DNA from: Paraburkholderia phenoliruptrix
Lineage (GTDB): Bacteria > Pseudomonadota > Gammaproteobacteria > Burkholderiales > Burkholderiaceae
Length of the DNA stretch: 64,000 bases
Assembly: GCF_019511605.1 (NCBI RefSeq)
Contig: NZ_JAEUAV010000014.1
Span: 62,001-126,000 of the forward strand
Direction: 5' to 3'
Made by a program: the position numbers and the translations under genes. This document shows positions 36,441 to 47,569 of this stretch, one piece after another (position 1 is the stretch's first letter; the number at the start of each line of letters is the position of its first letter). The notes below the pieces were generated by a model. The model made no database searches. It was not told where the DNA came from and saw nothing but the letters and a program-made list of their open reading frames with translations.

Positions 36441-36552
36441 CCGCTCAGCGGCTCGCCGGCTTCGCGGCTTCGCGGCTTCGCGGCTGAGCGGCTGAGCGGC
36501 TGAGCGGCTGAGCGGCTGAGCAGCTGAGCGGCTGAGCGGCTGAGCGACTCAG
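36441..36552. repeat. 8-bp tandem repeat array (CGGCTGAG / CGGCTTCG)
   Basis: Fourteen consecutive octamers: CCGCTCAG, CGGCTCGC, three CGGCTTCG, five CGGCTGAG, CAGCTGAG, two CGGCTGAG, then CGACTCAG. It lies between the 3' ends of two convergent small genes. The first unit is the reverse complement of the later ones, so the array could fold back on itself. Such perfect octamers can change copy number by slippage, so it should be a variable marker. Confidence 0.92.
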
Positions 36553-36590
36553 GGGCCGCCCGCCTGAGCGGTCGAGGCTGCCCAGCGATC

Positions 36591-36725
36591 TCACCGATAG
36601 TAATAGCCGTGGTGGTAGTAGCCGCCACCGCCGTAGTAATAGCCCGGCGCCGGAGCGACGATACAGCCGCCCAGCATGGTGGCAAGCACAGTGCCGGCGA
36701 GCAGGGTGAGGATCAAGCGTTTCAT
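36591..36725 (-). CDS. 44-aa Gly/Tyr-rich lipoprotein
   Basis: A very short gene: MKRLILTLLAGTVLATMLGGCIVAP, then a tail of Gly, Tyr and His residues (PGYYYGGGGYYHHGYYYR). The hydrophobic signal ends with lipobox MLGGC, so Cys21 would be lipidated and only about 24 residues remain. GGAGAAC precedes the ATG by 4 bp. The lipobox, ribosome site and regular composition argue that it is real; small YxxY/Gly lipoproteins of this kind are found in Burkholderia, but their function is unknown. A large imperfect inverted repeat lies just upstream. Confidence 0.72.
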   Translation of the reverse strand: MKRLILTLLAGTVLATMLGGCIVAPAPGYYYGGGGYYHHGYYYR

Positions 36726-36738
36726 GTTGTTCTCCATC

Positions 36739-36776
36739 GAGTCAGTGTGTTCGAGCCGAGGTCTCGAATGACTCGA
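36739..36776 (-). promoter_or_regulatory. Inverted repeat upstream of the small lipoprotein gene
   Basis: CGAGTCA followed, after a 5-nt bulge, by TTCGAG pairs with CTCGAATGACTCG across a short loop. It lies 14-51 bp upstream of the lipoprotein start and would form a hairpin in its leader or act as an operator. Confidence 0.45.
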
Positions 36777-36893
36777 TTGAACACGACCCGCCCCTGCGAG
36801 AACGTTGCCAGTTGTAAGGGAAGATCACGGCGGGGTTACATATTTGAGAAGGCGGCCTGGCCTCGCTGGACGGGTGACGTCGGGAATTGGTGT

Positions 36894-37338
36894 TCAGCTA
36901 GATAGCTGTCAAAAACACCGTCTATACTCGTTGCATGTGCCCGCCGCCGACGCGCCGTATGCCTCATGCGTCCTGGCTGGACGAAGATGCACGTGCGTCA
37001 CGCATACGCGCCTGGAACGCCACTGGAAAGCGGATTCAAAGGTGCCCTGAAGCCGCTCACAAGCAGCATGATCGACCGGATTCCTGCCCGAGCCGTGCAA
37101 TCGCGGCGGGTGCAACGAAGCTTACGACCAACGAAAAGCGACAGATTTAACAAGCGTGTAATGCATGCGTGGCGCGCAACGAACGCTCGGTGAACAAGTT
37201 TCGAGCACTTTACGCCGCATATTTCACGCAGCAATGCGGTTCCTCTTCGCCCGACGTTCCCCGACGCGGGCGTTTGCGGGCGTCACGTGGCAGGGCCGTT
37301 CAAACCGGCACCGTGCGCGTCACGCCCTTTTTCTTTGA
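36894..37338 (+). ncRNA. Possible orphan transcript between the lipoprotein gene and waaC
   Basis: A 14-bp palindrome CAGCTA-GA-TAGCTG (36894-36907) is followed by TATACT at 36923-36928, a fair -10. At 37278-37327 GGGCGTCACG can pair with CGTCACGCCC (one mismatch), followed at once by TTTTTCTTT, a good plus-strand terminator with no plus-strand gene before it. The enclosed span of about 400 nt has no convincing coding frame. The region 36726-37364 is otherwise empty. I therefore suggest a small RNA or leader-type transcript; no homology is known to me. Confidence 0.3.
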
Positions 37339-37364
37339 GCAAACGATTGCGCCGCGCGTTGCTA

Positions 37365-38369
37365 TCAAGCGGCAGCCGAGCCTCGCTCCGCGGCCACAAC
37401 GTGCGGATCGAGGTGCACGTAGTCGATTGCGCCGAGCACGTCGCTGATAGGCGGCACCGAAAAGCCGTCGCCCACCGAGATCGAGCGGAACGGCGCTTCC
37501 ACCCCGCAGTGCGACGGCGAAGTCGCCACGAAGACCATCACCGTGCGCTTTTGCAGCGCATGCGCGAGGTGAACGAAGCCGGTATCGGTGCCGACGACCA
37601 GCGCGCATGCGTCGATCATTTGCGCGATTTCAGTGACGCTCAGCTTAGGCAGCACCCTTGCGCCCGGCACCTGCGCGGCGATCTGCTCGGCCTCTTGCCG
37701 CTCGCTTTCGGAACCCCACGGCAGCACCACGCGAAAGCCCCGTTCAGCCAGTTCCGCGCCGACCACGCCCCAGTGCGAGACGGGCCATTTCTTGTCGTCT
37801 TTCGACGTGGCGTGAAAAAGCGCTGCGACGGGCGCGCGCTCATCCGCGAACAACGGCTTGGCCGGTTCGGGCAATTTCAGATCGTAAACAGCCGGACCTT
37901 GCACCTCATAGCCCAGAGCCTCGCCTGCGCTGATGCGCATGCCGTGCCACGCATTGCATAGCGGACGCGGACCGAAGCGACCGGTGTACGCAAATGCGGC
38001 GCCGCGCTCGCCCAAATCTTGCGACTGATAGCCGATGCGCCGCGACGAGCGGGCCAGAAACGCGATGATCGCGCTCTTGTACACGCCGTGAATGTCGATA
38101 ATGTAGTCGTACCGATGCGCGCGCAGCTCTGAAATGGACGCCGCGATGGCCTTGAAGTCGGCCCAGCGGCGCGCTTTCTTGAAGCGGCGCAGCGGTGCGC
38201 ACAGCACGCGGTCTATGCCTTTGCACCATTGCGCCACTTCGGCGAATGCTTCGTCCGCGGCCCAATCGACCTGAACGCCGGGAAATGCGCGTTTGATATC
38301 AGCCACGACGGGCAGCGCTTGCACGATATCGCCGAGTGACGTGACCTTGACGATAAGGACTCGCTTCAT
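37365..38369 (-). CDS. waaC: Lipopolysaccharide heptosyltransferase I
   Basis: A 334-aa GT9-family enzyme adding the first heptose to Kdo2-lipid A at the inner face of the cytoplasmic membrane. It opens MKRVLIVKVTSLGDIVQALPVVADIKRAFPGVQVDW, the canonical WaaC start, and has YDYIIDIHGVYKSA, GARVLPKLSVTEIAQMIDACALVVGTDTGFVHLAHAL and HCGVEAPFRS near the C-terminus. The length is normal. Standing alone here, without other waa genes. A possible plus-strand transcript ends just beyond its 3' end. Confidence 0.92.
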   Translation of the reverse strand: MKRVLIVKVTSLGDIVQALPVVADIKRAFPGVQVDWAADEAFAEVAQWCKGIDRVLCAPLRRFKKARRWADFKAIAASISELRAHRYDYIIDIHGVYKSAIIAFLARSSRRIGYQSQDLGERGAAFAYTGRFGPRPLCNAWHGMRISAGEALGYEVQGPAVYDLKLPEPAKPLFADERAPVAALFHATSKDDKKWPVSHWGVVGAELAERGFRVVLPWGSESERQEAEQIAAQVPGARVLPKLSVTEIAQMIDACALVVGTDTGFVHLAHALQKRTVMVFVATSPSHCGVEAPFRSISVGDGFSVPPISDVLGAIDYVHLDPHVVAAERGSAAA

Positions 38370-38580
38370 TAAGGGCCTTTGGTTGTTCAGACGTCAAAAC
38401 ATTTTAGCCGACGAATGGAATAGTCTTTGCTGAACCGGGCAAGACAGGCGCCCGGCAATAATACGGCGCCTTACAACGCGCGCCTTACAACCTGCCTTTT
38501 TACTACATTTCACAAGGCTTTCACAGCGTTTCAGGGCGTCTGCACCCTTTATACTTCGTCATTTGCTTCCTCACAGACTC

Positions 38581-40017
38581 ATGCCCCGAGCACAACCTCT
38601 TTCTTCCTTCGGGATCGTGCGTCGAGCCAGACGCCTTTGGCGGCAATACGGCATTTTCTGGCTGGGCGCAATCGCGGTCGGGCTCGTCGCGGTGCTCTAC
38701 GCACGGCTGATCGACTGGGGCTATAGCGAATTCCGGACGGTGCAGCGCGAGCATGTGTGGGCGCCGCTCATCATCACGCCCGCCGTGGCCGCCCTCGCCG
38801 TGTGGCTCACGCGCAAATTTTTCCGCGGCGCGGAGGGCAGCGGCATCCCGCAGGTGATCGCTACGCTTCATGCGAAGCCCGGCGAATACGGCGCGCGGCT
38901 GCTGTCAGTGCGCATTCTGCTCGGCAAGATCGCGGTGTCTTTTCTCGCGATTCTCGGCGGCTTCACGATCGGCCGCGAAGGTCCGACCGTGCAGGTGGGC
39001 GCCGCGCTCATGTTCAATCTGCGCAGGCTCTATCCGCGTTCGAATGCGCTGATCGAACGGCAACTGGTGCTGGCCGGCGCGGCGGCGGGCTTGTCGGCGG
39101 CATTCAATACGCCGCTCGCCGGTATTGTGTTCGCCATCGAGGAGTTGACGCGCAGCTTCGAGGCTCGCGCGAGCGGCGTGCTCATTACGGCGATCATCAT
39201 TGCCGGTGTGATCGCGCTCGGGCTGAACGGCAACTACACGTATTTCGGCACGATTCAGATCGGCGCGCACTTTCCCAATCTGCTTGCGCTGGCGGTGCTG
39301 CTCACTGCCATCGTCACCGGCCTCGCGGGCGGCGTGTTCGGCTGGTTACTGCTGAACACCGCGCGCTGGATTCCCGCGCCGTTGCGCCAGCTGCACGGCG
39401 AGCGGCCGGTTGCGTTCGCCGCGCTGTGCGGCCTCGCGATCGCGGCAGTCGGCCTGATTTCGGGCGGCACCACTTTCGGCAGCGGCTATGCCGAAGCGCG
39501 CGGATTGCTCGACGGCAACCAACAGTTATCCGTGTTCTATCCGTTCCTCAAGATGATCTCGATGGTCGGCTCGTACCTGCCCGGCATTCCGGGCGGCATC
39601 TTCGCGCCGTCCCTCTCGATTGGCGCGGGCTTCGGCAATCTGCTGCATATGGTGTTCGGCTCCATGCAATTGCCGATGCTGATTGCGCTTGCGATGGTGG
39701 GCTATCTGGCGGCCGTCACGCAATCGCCCATCACGTCGTTTGTGATCGTGATGGAGATGATCAACGGACACGCGCTCGTGATCTCGCTGATGGCTACCGC
39801 GCTGATCGCGAGCCGCGTTGCACGCGTCTTTGCGCCGCCGCTTTACGAAGCCCTTTCGGAGCGCTACCTGGCGCCACTGCCGCGGCCGGCGCCCGCTCCG
39901 GTGCCCGAAGTGCCGGAGGTCGAGGCGCCTGAAGCGGTGACGGAAGCAGCCAACGGCGATGGGCCCGCGCCGTCAGGCGACGCGCCAACTGATGCACCCG
40001 CTGATCGGCCGCGGTGA
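38581..40017 (+). CDS. ClC-family chloride channel/transporter
   Basis: A 478-aa membrane protein. All three ion-path motifs are present: GSGIPQVI, GREGPTVQVG with the gating Glu, and GIPGGIFAPSLSIGAG. The membrane core fits the usual 18-helix layout; after about residue 425 comes a Pro/Glu/Ala-rich tail (APAPVPEVPEVEAPEAVTEA) that is probably disordered. There is no CBS domain. Start ATG 38581 (MPRAQPLSSFGIVRR) is chosen over TTG 38563. Whether it acts as a channel or a Cl-/H+ exchanger cannot be told. Confidence 0.9.
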   Translation: MPRAQPLSSFGIVRRARRLWRQYGIFWLGAIAVGLVAVLYARLIDWGYSEFRTVQREHVWAPLIITPAVAALAVWLTRKFFRGAEGSGIPQVIATLHAKPGEYGARLLSVRILLGKIAVSFLAILGGFTIGREGPTVQVGAALMFNLRRLYPRSNALIERQLVLAGAAAGLSAAFNTPLAGIVFAIEELTRSFEARASGVLITAIIIAGVIALGLNGNYTYFGTIQIGAHFPNLLALAVLLTAIVTGLAGGVFGWLLLNTARWIPAPLRQLHGERPVAFAALCGLAIAAVGLISGGTTFGSGYAEARGLLDGNQQLSVFYPFLKMISMVGSYLPGIPGGIFAPSLSIGAGFGNLLHMVFGSMQLPMLIALAMVGYLAAVTQSPITSFVIVMEMINGHALVISLMATALIASRVARVFAPPLYEALSERYLAPLPRPAPAPVPEVPEVEAPEAVTEAANGDGPAPSGDAPTDAPADRPR

Positions 40018-40043
40018 TCCGTTGCGGTAATCCGTGAGGCTGG

Positions 40044-40132
40044 TGCTTTGCGCGGGTGCTATGCGCGGGTGCTTTGCGCGCATGCTTCGCGGCGGTGCTT
40101 TGCGCGATGCTTCGCGCTGGCGCGCTGCGCAG
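40044..40132. repeat. Degenerate 13-bp tandem repeat
   Basis: About seven units of consensus TGCTTTGCGCGGG begin at 40044, 40057, 40070, 40083, 40096 and 40108, the last being CGCGCTGCGCAG at 40121. It lies between the ClC gene and minE, convergent genes, in a stretch of 197 bp with no gene. Confidence 0.85.
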
Positions 40133-40214
40133 TGAGCTCGGGCAGGCGCGAACAGATGCATCGGTCGGCCCGTCAGCGCGACGTGCCCGCCTGCCCTTCT
40201 GTCCGCCGCGCCCG

Positions 40215-40469
40215 TCAGGTCTGCGGTATTTCGATCTTGACCTCGAGCACTTCGAGGTCGTCCTGGCGTTCGAGGCTCACGCGGATGTCGTCATCCGAGA
40301 TCCTCACGTACTTCGAAATCACGGCCACCAGTTCGCGTTGCAACGCAGGCAGATAATCGGCGGGAGCATGGCCGCCGGCGCGCTCGTGCGCGATGATCAA
40401 CTGCAGGCGTTCCTTCGCTACCGACGCGGATTTCTTCTTCTCGCCCAGCAAAAACGAAAGAATCGACAT
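40215..40469 (-). CDS. minE: Cell division topological specificity factor MinE
   Basis: An 84-aa protein, family length. The N-terminal membrane-sensing and MinD-activating region is [29 protein letters not shown], and the C-terminal dimer domain ends [21 protein letters not shown]. MinE stimulates MinD ATPase and drives pole-to-pole oscillation that keeps the Z-ring at midcell. It lies 14 bp after minD in the order minC-minD-minE. Confidence 0.95.
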   Translation of the reverse strand: MSILSFLLGEKKKSASVAKERLQLIIAHERAGGHAPADYLPALQRELVAVISKYVRISDDDIRVSLERQDDLEVLEVKIEIPQT

Positions 40470-40483
40470 AACGTGCGCTCCCC

Positions 40484-41299
40484 TTACTTGGTGCCGAAGA
40501 GGCGCTGCAGCAGCCCGGGCTTCTGGTAATCGATAAAGCGAAGCGATTTCTGCTCGCCGAGGAAACGCGATACGACGTCTTTATAGGCTTCGGCGACGTC
40601 GGTGCCGTCCAGGTGCACGGCCGGCAAACCCTGGTTCGACGCGTGCAGCACGGCTTCCGATTCCGGAATGACGCCGATCAGGTCGATGCGCAGAATTTCC
40701 TGAATGTCCGTGAGCGACAGCATCTCGCCTTCGCTCACGCGCTTCGGGTTGTAGCGCGTGATCAGCAGATGCTCCTTGATCGGCTCCTTGCCTTCAATGG
40801 CGCGCTTGGTCTTCGACGAAAGAATGCCGAGGATGCGGTCCGAGTCGCGCACCGACGACACTTCCGGGTTCGTCACGATCAGCGCCTCGTCGGCGAAGTG
40901 CATGGCGAGCAGCGCGCCCGATTCGATACCGGCCGGCGAATCGCACACAATGTATTCGAAGTCCATTGCGATCAGGTCGTTAATGACCTTCTCGACGCCT
41001 TCCATCGTGAGCGCGTCTTTGTCGCGCGTTTGCGAGGCCGGAAGAATGAAGAGGTTCTCGCACTTCTTGTCCTTGATGAGCGCCTGGTTCAGATTGGCTT
41101 CGCCCTGGATCACATTGATCAGGTCGTACACCACGCGGCGCTCGCAGCCCATGATGAGATCGAGGTTGCGCAGGCCGACGTCGAAGTCGATCACGGCGGT
41201 TTTGCTGCCCCGCAATGCGAGGGCCGATGCAAAACTCGCGCTCGTGGTCGTCTTGCCCACGCCACCCTTGCCCGATGTCACCACAATGATTTTTGCCAT
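40484..41299 (-). CDS. minD: Septum site-determining protein MinD
   Basis: A 271-aa ParA-like ATPase. Deviant Walker [10 protein letters not shown] lies at residues 10-18, with [14 protein letters not shown] and the switch [14 protein letters not shown]. The C-terminal amphipathic membrane-targeting helix (GLLQRLFG near the end) is present. MinD recruits MinC to the membrane and is released by MinE. Start ATG 41299 ([15 protein letters not shown]); the frame extends 19 codons upstream without homology. Confidence 0.96.
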   Translation of the reverse strand: MAKIIVVTSGKGGVGKTTTSASFASALALRGSKTAVIDFDVGLRNLDLIMGCERRVVYDLINVIQGEANLNQALIKDKKCENLFILPASQTRDKDALTMEGVEKVINDLIAMDFEYIVCDSPAGIESGALLAMHFADEALIVTNPEVSSVRDSDRILGILSSKTKRAIEGKEPIKEHLLITRYNPKRVSEGEMLSLTDIQEILRIDLIGVIPESEAVLHASNQGLPAVHLDGTDVAEAYKDVVSRFLGEQKSLRFIDYQKPGLLQRLFGTK

Positions 41300-41401
41300 T
41301 ACCCTTACCTTGTGTTCGTCAAATTCGTCAATTATGTGCGGCCGTAGTTCGTGCAAAGCGCCGCCTGCCGCAAAGCCCGGGCACGGCGCGCTTCGCGGCG
41401 C

Positions 41402-42289
41402 TTACGTGAGCCGCAATGGTTCGATCATCAACTTTTCTTCTTCGAGCCAGATCTGCACGGGCTTGCCGAGTACGTCGGCCGGCAGCGGGTTTTCGGTGGT
41501 CCGATAGATACCCGCGATCGAAATCAGTTCCGGTTCGAGACACGTGCAGAAAATGCGCGCGTCGTGATTGCCTTGCACGCCGGCAAGCGCGCGGCCGCGC
41601 AACGGCGCATAGATATGGATATTGCCTTCCGCAATGACTTCCGCGCCGTAGCTCACGAGTCCGAGCACAACCAGATCGCCCTTTGCGTAGATGCGCTGGC
41701 CCGAGCGCAGCGGCTTTTCGACCACCATGGTTTGCGACGAAGTGGCGAGGCGCACGGGTTCGGCGGCGGGCGCAGCCTCCGGCGAGCCGGCTGCGGTGGC
41801 GCCCGGCGCGGCATTCGTGCCTGCCGCGGCGGCAGCACCGCCTGGATTGTCTGCACTGACTGCACCGATTTCACCGCCTGCACCCTGCGCGCCGTCTGTC
41901 GCGAGACCTGCCGCGCCGTTTGCTGCCGACGCGCTCGCCGCATCTTCATCAGCCGGTTTTGCGGTCGCGCCGCGACGATCGCGCGCTTCGAGAAGCGGCA
42001 ACGCGGATTCCGCCGCCCACGACTGCTGCGTCTCTGCGACCACGCCGACCGGCCGCATGCGCACGCTCTCGAGCAGTTGCGCGATGTCGGCAAGCGGCAC
42101 ACGCTCGTTCTCCGTGAGGCGGCGCACGTCGATCGCGACAACGTCGTTAGCGAAGAATTCGGGGGTCGCCTCGAAGCGCCGGGTCAGCTCAGCACGCATG
42201 GCGTCGAGGTCAGTCGTCTTGACCACAAAAAGGAGCGTGTCGACGGAACCGCTGCGAAGTTCGAAAAAAGGCGATTTCTTGGGCGACAT
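41402..42289 (-). CDS. minC: Septum site-determining protein MinC, with Ala-rich linker
   Basis: A 295-aa inhibitor of FtsZ polymerisation. The N-terminal FtsZ-binding domain begins [21 protein letters not shown], and the C-terminal beta-helix that binds MinD carries [36 protein letters not shown] and DARIFC. It is longer than E. coli MinC (231 aa) because the linker (about 120-190) is expanded into an Ala/Gly/Ser/Pro-rich stretch with AAAAAG and GAAGLA-type runs. This is likely flexible. First gene of the operon, start [14 protein letters not shown]. Confidence 0.94.
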   Translation of the reverse strand: MSPKKSPFFELRSGSVDTLLFVVKTTDLDAMRAELTRRFEATPEFFANDVVAIDVRRLTENERVPLADIAQLLESVRMRPVGVVAETQQSWAAESALPLLEARDRRGATAKPADEDAASASAANGAAGLATDGAQGAGGEIGAVSADNPGGAAAAAGTNAAPGATAAGSPEAAPAAEPVRLATSSQTMVVEKPLRSGQRIYAKGDLVVLGLVSYGAEVIAEGNIHIYAPLRGRALAGVQGNHDARIFCTCLEPELISIAGIYRTTENPLPADVLGKPVQIWLEEEKLMIEPLRLT

Positions 42290-42547
42290 AGCGTTCGGCA
42301 AAAAATTTTGCGTATTTTACAGGCGTCCACGCGCGCGGCGAGATTTTTTGCCCGACAGCGCGGCTGACAATCGCACGTTGTCCGCGCAAAACGATCGCAC
42401 AGCGCCGCACATGGACGGACGATGCACGGCAGCCATCGAGCTACAGGCGCGCAGACGAAGGGAACAGGCAAGACATGCAGACGGGCGGCAGAACTGCTGC
42501 GCCGCTCGGTGGGATCACGCGTCAACCACAGATGAATTGCAGGTCAA

Positions 42548-43081
42548 TCACACAGCAACTGCGGGCGACGAAGATGGTACGTGGCGAACCAGCAGGCTTT
42601 CGGCCTGCTCCGGTGCACGAGCCATGCGCCGATGCTCGCCGGTCGGCCCAAAACCGAGCGCTTCGTAAAAGCGCATGGCGTTGCGATTGGAGTCCGCGAC
42701 CCACGCATAGATTTCCGTGGCGCCTTCGCTGGCGAGCCAGCCGCTCGCGGTGTCGACTAGCAGTTCCCCGCCGCGCAGATGCCGGACCGCCGGCGCCACC
42801 CATAGCTCGCAGACAAAAGCACGGCGCCCCGGGACCTCTTCGAAATGCGCTTCGATGAGTCCGGCCGGATGACCTTCGGTATAGAGAATAAAAGTGCTGA
42901 CGGTCAGAGAAACCGCGTGCTTCGCGGCGATGACGTCAAAGCTGGCGGCATCCGCAGACAATGCGTCTTCCAGGGTCGCGCCAAAGGCATAGGGCGCCTC
43001 GCGCAGCGACGCAGTACGGAGTTCGCGAAAAACGGCGCCCTGATCAGCGGCGATACGGCGAACGGTCAATGACGGACTCAT
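42548..43081 (-). CDS. GNAT family N-acetyltransferase
   Basis: A 177-aa acetyl-CoA-dependent transferase. The acetyl-CoA-binding region reads CELWVAPAVRHLRGGELLVDTASGWLASEGATEIYAWV, with the closing NRNAMRFYEALGF typical of the fold. The classical Q/RxxGxG/A motif is loose here (RHLRGGE). Substrate not recognisable. AAGGGG lies about 13 bp before ATG 43081. It stands alone between minC and map. Confidence 0.85.
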   Translation of the reverse strand: MSPSLTVRRIAADQGAVFRELRTASLREAPYAFGATLEDALSADAASFDVIAAKHAVSLTVSTFILYTEGHPAGLIEAHFEEVPGRRAFVCELWVAPAVRHLRGGELLVDTASGWLASEGATEIYAWVADSNRNAMRFYEALGFGPTGEHRRMARAPEQAESLLVRHVPSSSPAVAV

Positions 43082-43264
43082 GCAGACGAAAACCCCTTGA
43101 AGCCTTAAGGCGTAGCTTTAACCGAACCGGCGTGCGAGTCAAATCATTCTTTGCCGGGCGATCTTATCGCGCGAACGGGTTCTCGCAAAGCGCGCAACAG
43201 GTTCGCAGCATTTGCCGCGCCCGGCGCCGTGCACGTGTGCCTGTTCGCGGGGTGACCTTGCAGG

Positions 43265-44050
43265 CTAGGGCGCCTCGTAGCCGCCGGTGCCGTCCGGCCA
43301 GGGCGTAAGGAGTTCGTAGCCGTCGTCGGTGACGGCGATCATGTGTTCCCATTGCGCCGACAGCGAGCGGTCTTTCGTCACCACCGTCCAGCCGTCGCGC
43401 AGAACGGTGGTGCCTGCGCGGCCCGCGTTGATCATGGGTTCGATGGTAAAGACCATGCCGGGCTTCAGACGCAGGCCCTGCCCCGGCTGACCGTAGTGCA
43501 GGACCTGCGGCTCTTCGTGATACACCTTGCCGATGCCGTGGCCGCAATAATCGCGCACGATCGAAAAACCATCGCGCTGCGCGATCTTCTGGATCGCATG
43601 GCCGACATCGCCAAGCGTGGCGCCCGGCTTCACTTCGCGGATGCCCGCGAGCATGGCTTCATAGGTCGTGTCGACCAGTTGGCGCGCCACGGGACTCGGC
43701 TCGCCGACCACGTACATGCGGCTCGTGTCGCCGAAATAGCCGTCTTTGATGATAGCTACGTCGATGTTGATGATGTCGCCGTCCTTGAGCACCTCGTTGC
43801 GGTTCGGAATGCCGTGGCACACGACCTGGTTGACCGACGTGCATACCGTCTTTGGAAAGCCGAGATAGCCGACGTTCGCCGGAATCGACTTCTGCGTGTT
43901 GACGATGTAGTCGTTGCACAGCGCGTCCAGTTCTTCGGTGGAGACACCGGCCTTGACGTGCTCGCCGATCATGGCCAGCACATCGGCCGCGAGGCGGCCC
44001 GAAATACGCAGCCGGGCGATGTCGTCGGGAGTCTTGTAGGTAATGGCCAT
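43265..44050 (-). CDS. map: Methionine aminopeptidase, type I
   Basis: A 261-aa enzyme removing the initiator Met from nascent proteins. Metal ligands are all visible: Asp in NIDVAIIKDGYFGDTSRM, His in GHGIGKVYHEEP, Glu in FTIEPMINAG and Glu in SAQWEHMIAVTDDG. Start ATG 44050 (MAITYKTPDDIARLR) matches the family. The leader contains a perfect 7-bp stem GTTCGAT / ATCGAAC (44077-44095), and TACAAT on the minus strand at 44106-44101 may be the -10. Confidence 0.95.
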   Translation of the reverse strand: MAITYKTPDDIARLRISGRLAADVLAMIGEHVKAGVSTEELDALCNDYIVNTQKSIPANVGYLGFPKTVCTSVNQVVCHGIPNRNEVLKDGDIINIDVAIIKDGYFGDTSRMYVVGEPSPVARQLVDTTYEAMLAGIREVKPGATLGDVGHAIQKIAQRDGFSIVRDYCGHGIGKVYHEEPQVLHYGQPGQGLRLKPGMVFTIEPMINAGRAGTTVLRDGWTVVTKDRSLSAQWEHMIAVTDDGYELLTPWPDGTGGYEAP

Positions 44051-44264
44051 GAATTCGGTCGCTAGGTTCGAAGGTGGTTCGATGTTCAATCGAACGGCCA
44101 ATTGTACAGAGGATCGGGAAGGGGCCGGTGGCAGGCAGGCGCAATGACAGCTTAGGTCGGCATCCGCTTGTTGGCGTTGGCACTGTCGTCGCGCATTCGC
44201 TTAGGATCGCTTATAAAAGCGGAACACCTGCGCGACATTCAAAGGACCATCACAATGCTCGACC

Positions 44265-44297
44265 AGAAACAAAAACAGGCCCCGAAGGGCCTGTTTT
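44265..44297 (-). terminator. Terminator downstream of tRNA-Ser
   Basis: Stem AAAACAGGCCC / GGGCCTGTTTT around CGAA at 44272-44297; on the minus strand it is followed by TTGTTTCTG. It lies immediately after the tRNA 3' end. Confidence 0.85.
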
Positions 44298-44304
44298 AAA
44301 AATC

Positions 44305-44394
44305 TGGCGGAAAGGGTGAGATTCGAACTCACGGTACCCCTAAAGGTACACCGGATTTCGAGTCCGGCGCATTCGACCACTCTGCCACCTTTCC
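44305..44394 (-). tRNA. tRNA-Ser (anticodon CGA)
   Basis: A 90-nt class II tRNA with long variable arm. The acceptor is GGAAAGG / CCTTTCC with discriminator G and an encoded CCA (44307-44305). The anticodon stem is CCGGA / TCCGG around loop CTCGAAA, so the anticodon is CGA and reads UCG. The variable arm pairs TACC / GGTA, and the T loop is TTCGAAT. It is adjacent to the serS gene on the same strand. Confidence 0.96.
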
Positions 44395-44548
44395 GTGTTT
44401 TCCAACTTACCGCCACTCATGAAGCCGGGCGGATTTGTCAGGTTCAAGCGGGTCGCTGCTTGAGAGAGGAAGATTATAGAACAGCTAATCTGGTTTTCCA
44501 AGCCCCTCATCGAAAAAAATTCAGAGGAGCGCCCCGCAGCAATGCAAC

Positions 44549-47226
<2,678 letters not shown>

Positions 47227-47569
47227 GACGTTTTGGGGATAATCTCGGCTTTCCGGACGCGCTTCGCGCGACGGCATCTGCGATGGGCGCAGGCGCCGTG
47301 CTGCCGGACAAGCGCCAGACCCGCGCGGCGAACAGGCAACCAACGCGCAACCAACACGCGGGCAACGTCCTGCATTATGACAGCCACGGCGCCTTGCGCG
47401 AGCGAAGCGCGTTCGCGGCCGGCCCGCTGCGCGGCCGACGAGCCGCACAACAGCAACAAGACCAGCAACAAGACCAACAACAAGACCAGCAGCGAAACCA
47501 GTAACACAACCAGCAGCAACACCGGCAACAAAATCGGCACCTAGACACACCACGCAGGGACAAGACCCG
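47227..47569. other. Gap between rarA and the NCS1 permease with a repeat
   Basis: 343 bp without a supported gene. Most of its right half is the 12-bp repeat at 47452-47535. The rarA promoter (minus) and the permease promoter (plus) must both lie here; I cannot assign either. I see no TPP-type (THI box) riboswitch, although some NCS1 relatives have one. Confidence 0.45.
47452..47535. repeat. 12-bp tandem repeat (AGCAACAAGACC)
   Basis: Seven units beginning at 47452, 47464, 47476, 47488, 47500, 47512 and 47524. The first two are identical AGCAACAAGACC; later ones diverge (AGCAGCGAAACC, AGTAACACAACC, GGCAACAAAATC). Since 12 is a multiple of three, one minus frame encodes a leucine/valine-rich hydrophobic run and a plus frame a Ser/Asn/Thr run; neither looks like a real gene. 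Confidence 0.88.

Noticed and set aside
36998-37234. A 78-codon minus-strand open frame in the empty region before waaC
   Set aside because: No SD, no homology and a Cys/Arg-rich composition; it competes with the plus-strand transcript idea but neither is supported as coding.
44254-44299. Mini-frame MLDQKQKQAPKGLF on the plus strand
   Set aside because: It lies over the tRNA terminator and has no independent evidence; its sequence follows from the hairpin.
47227-47569. Thiamine (TPP) riboswitch before the NCS1 permease
   Set aside because: No THI-box-like CTGAGA or ACCTGATC segment is visible.
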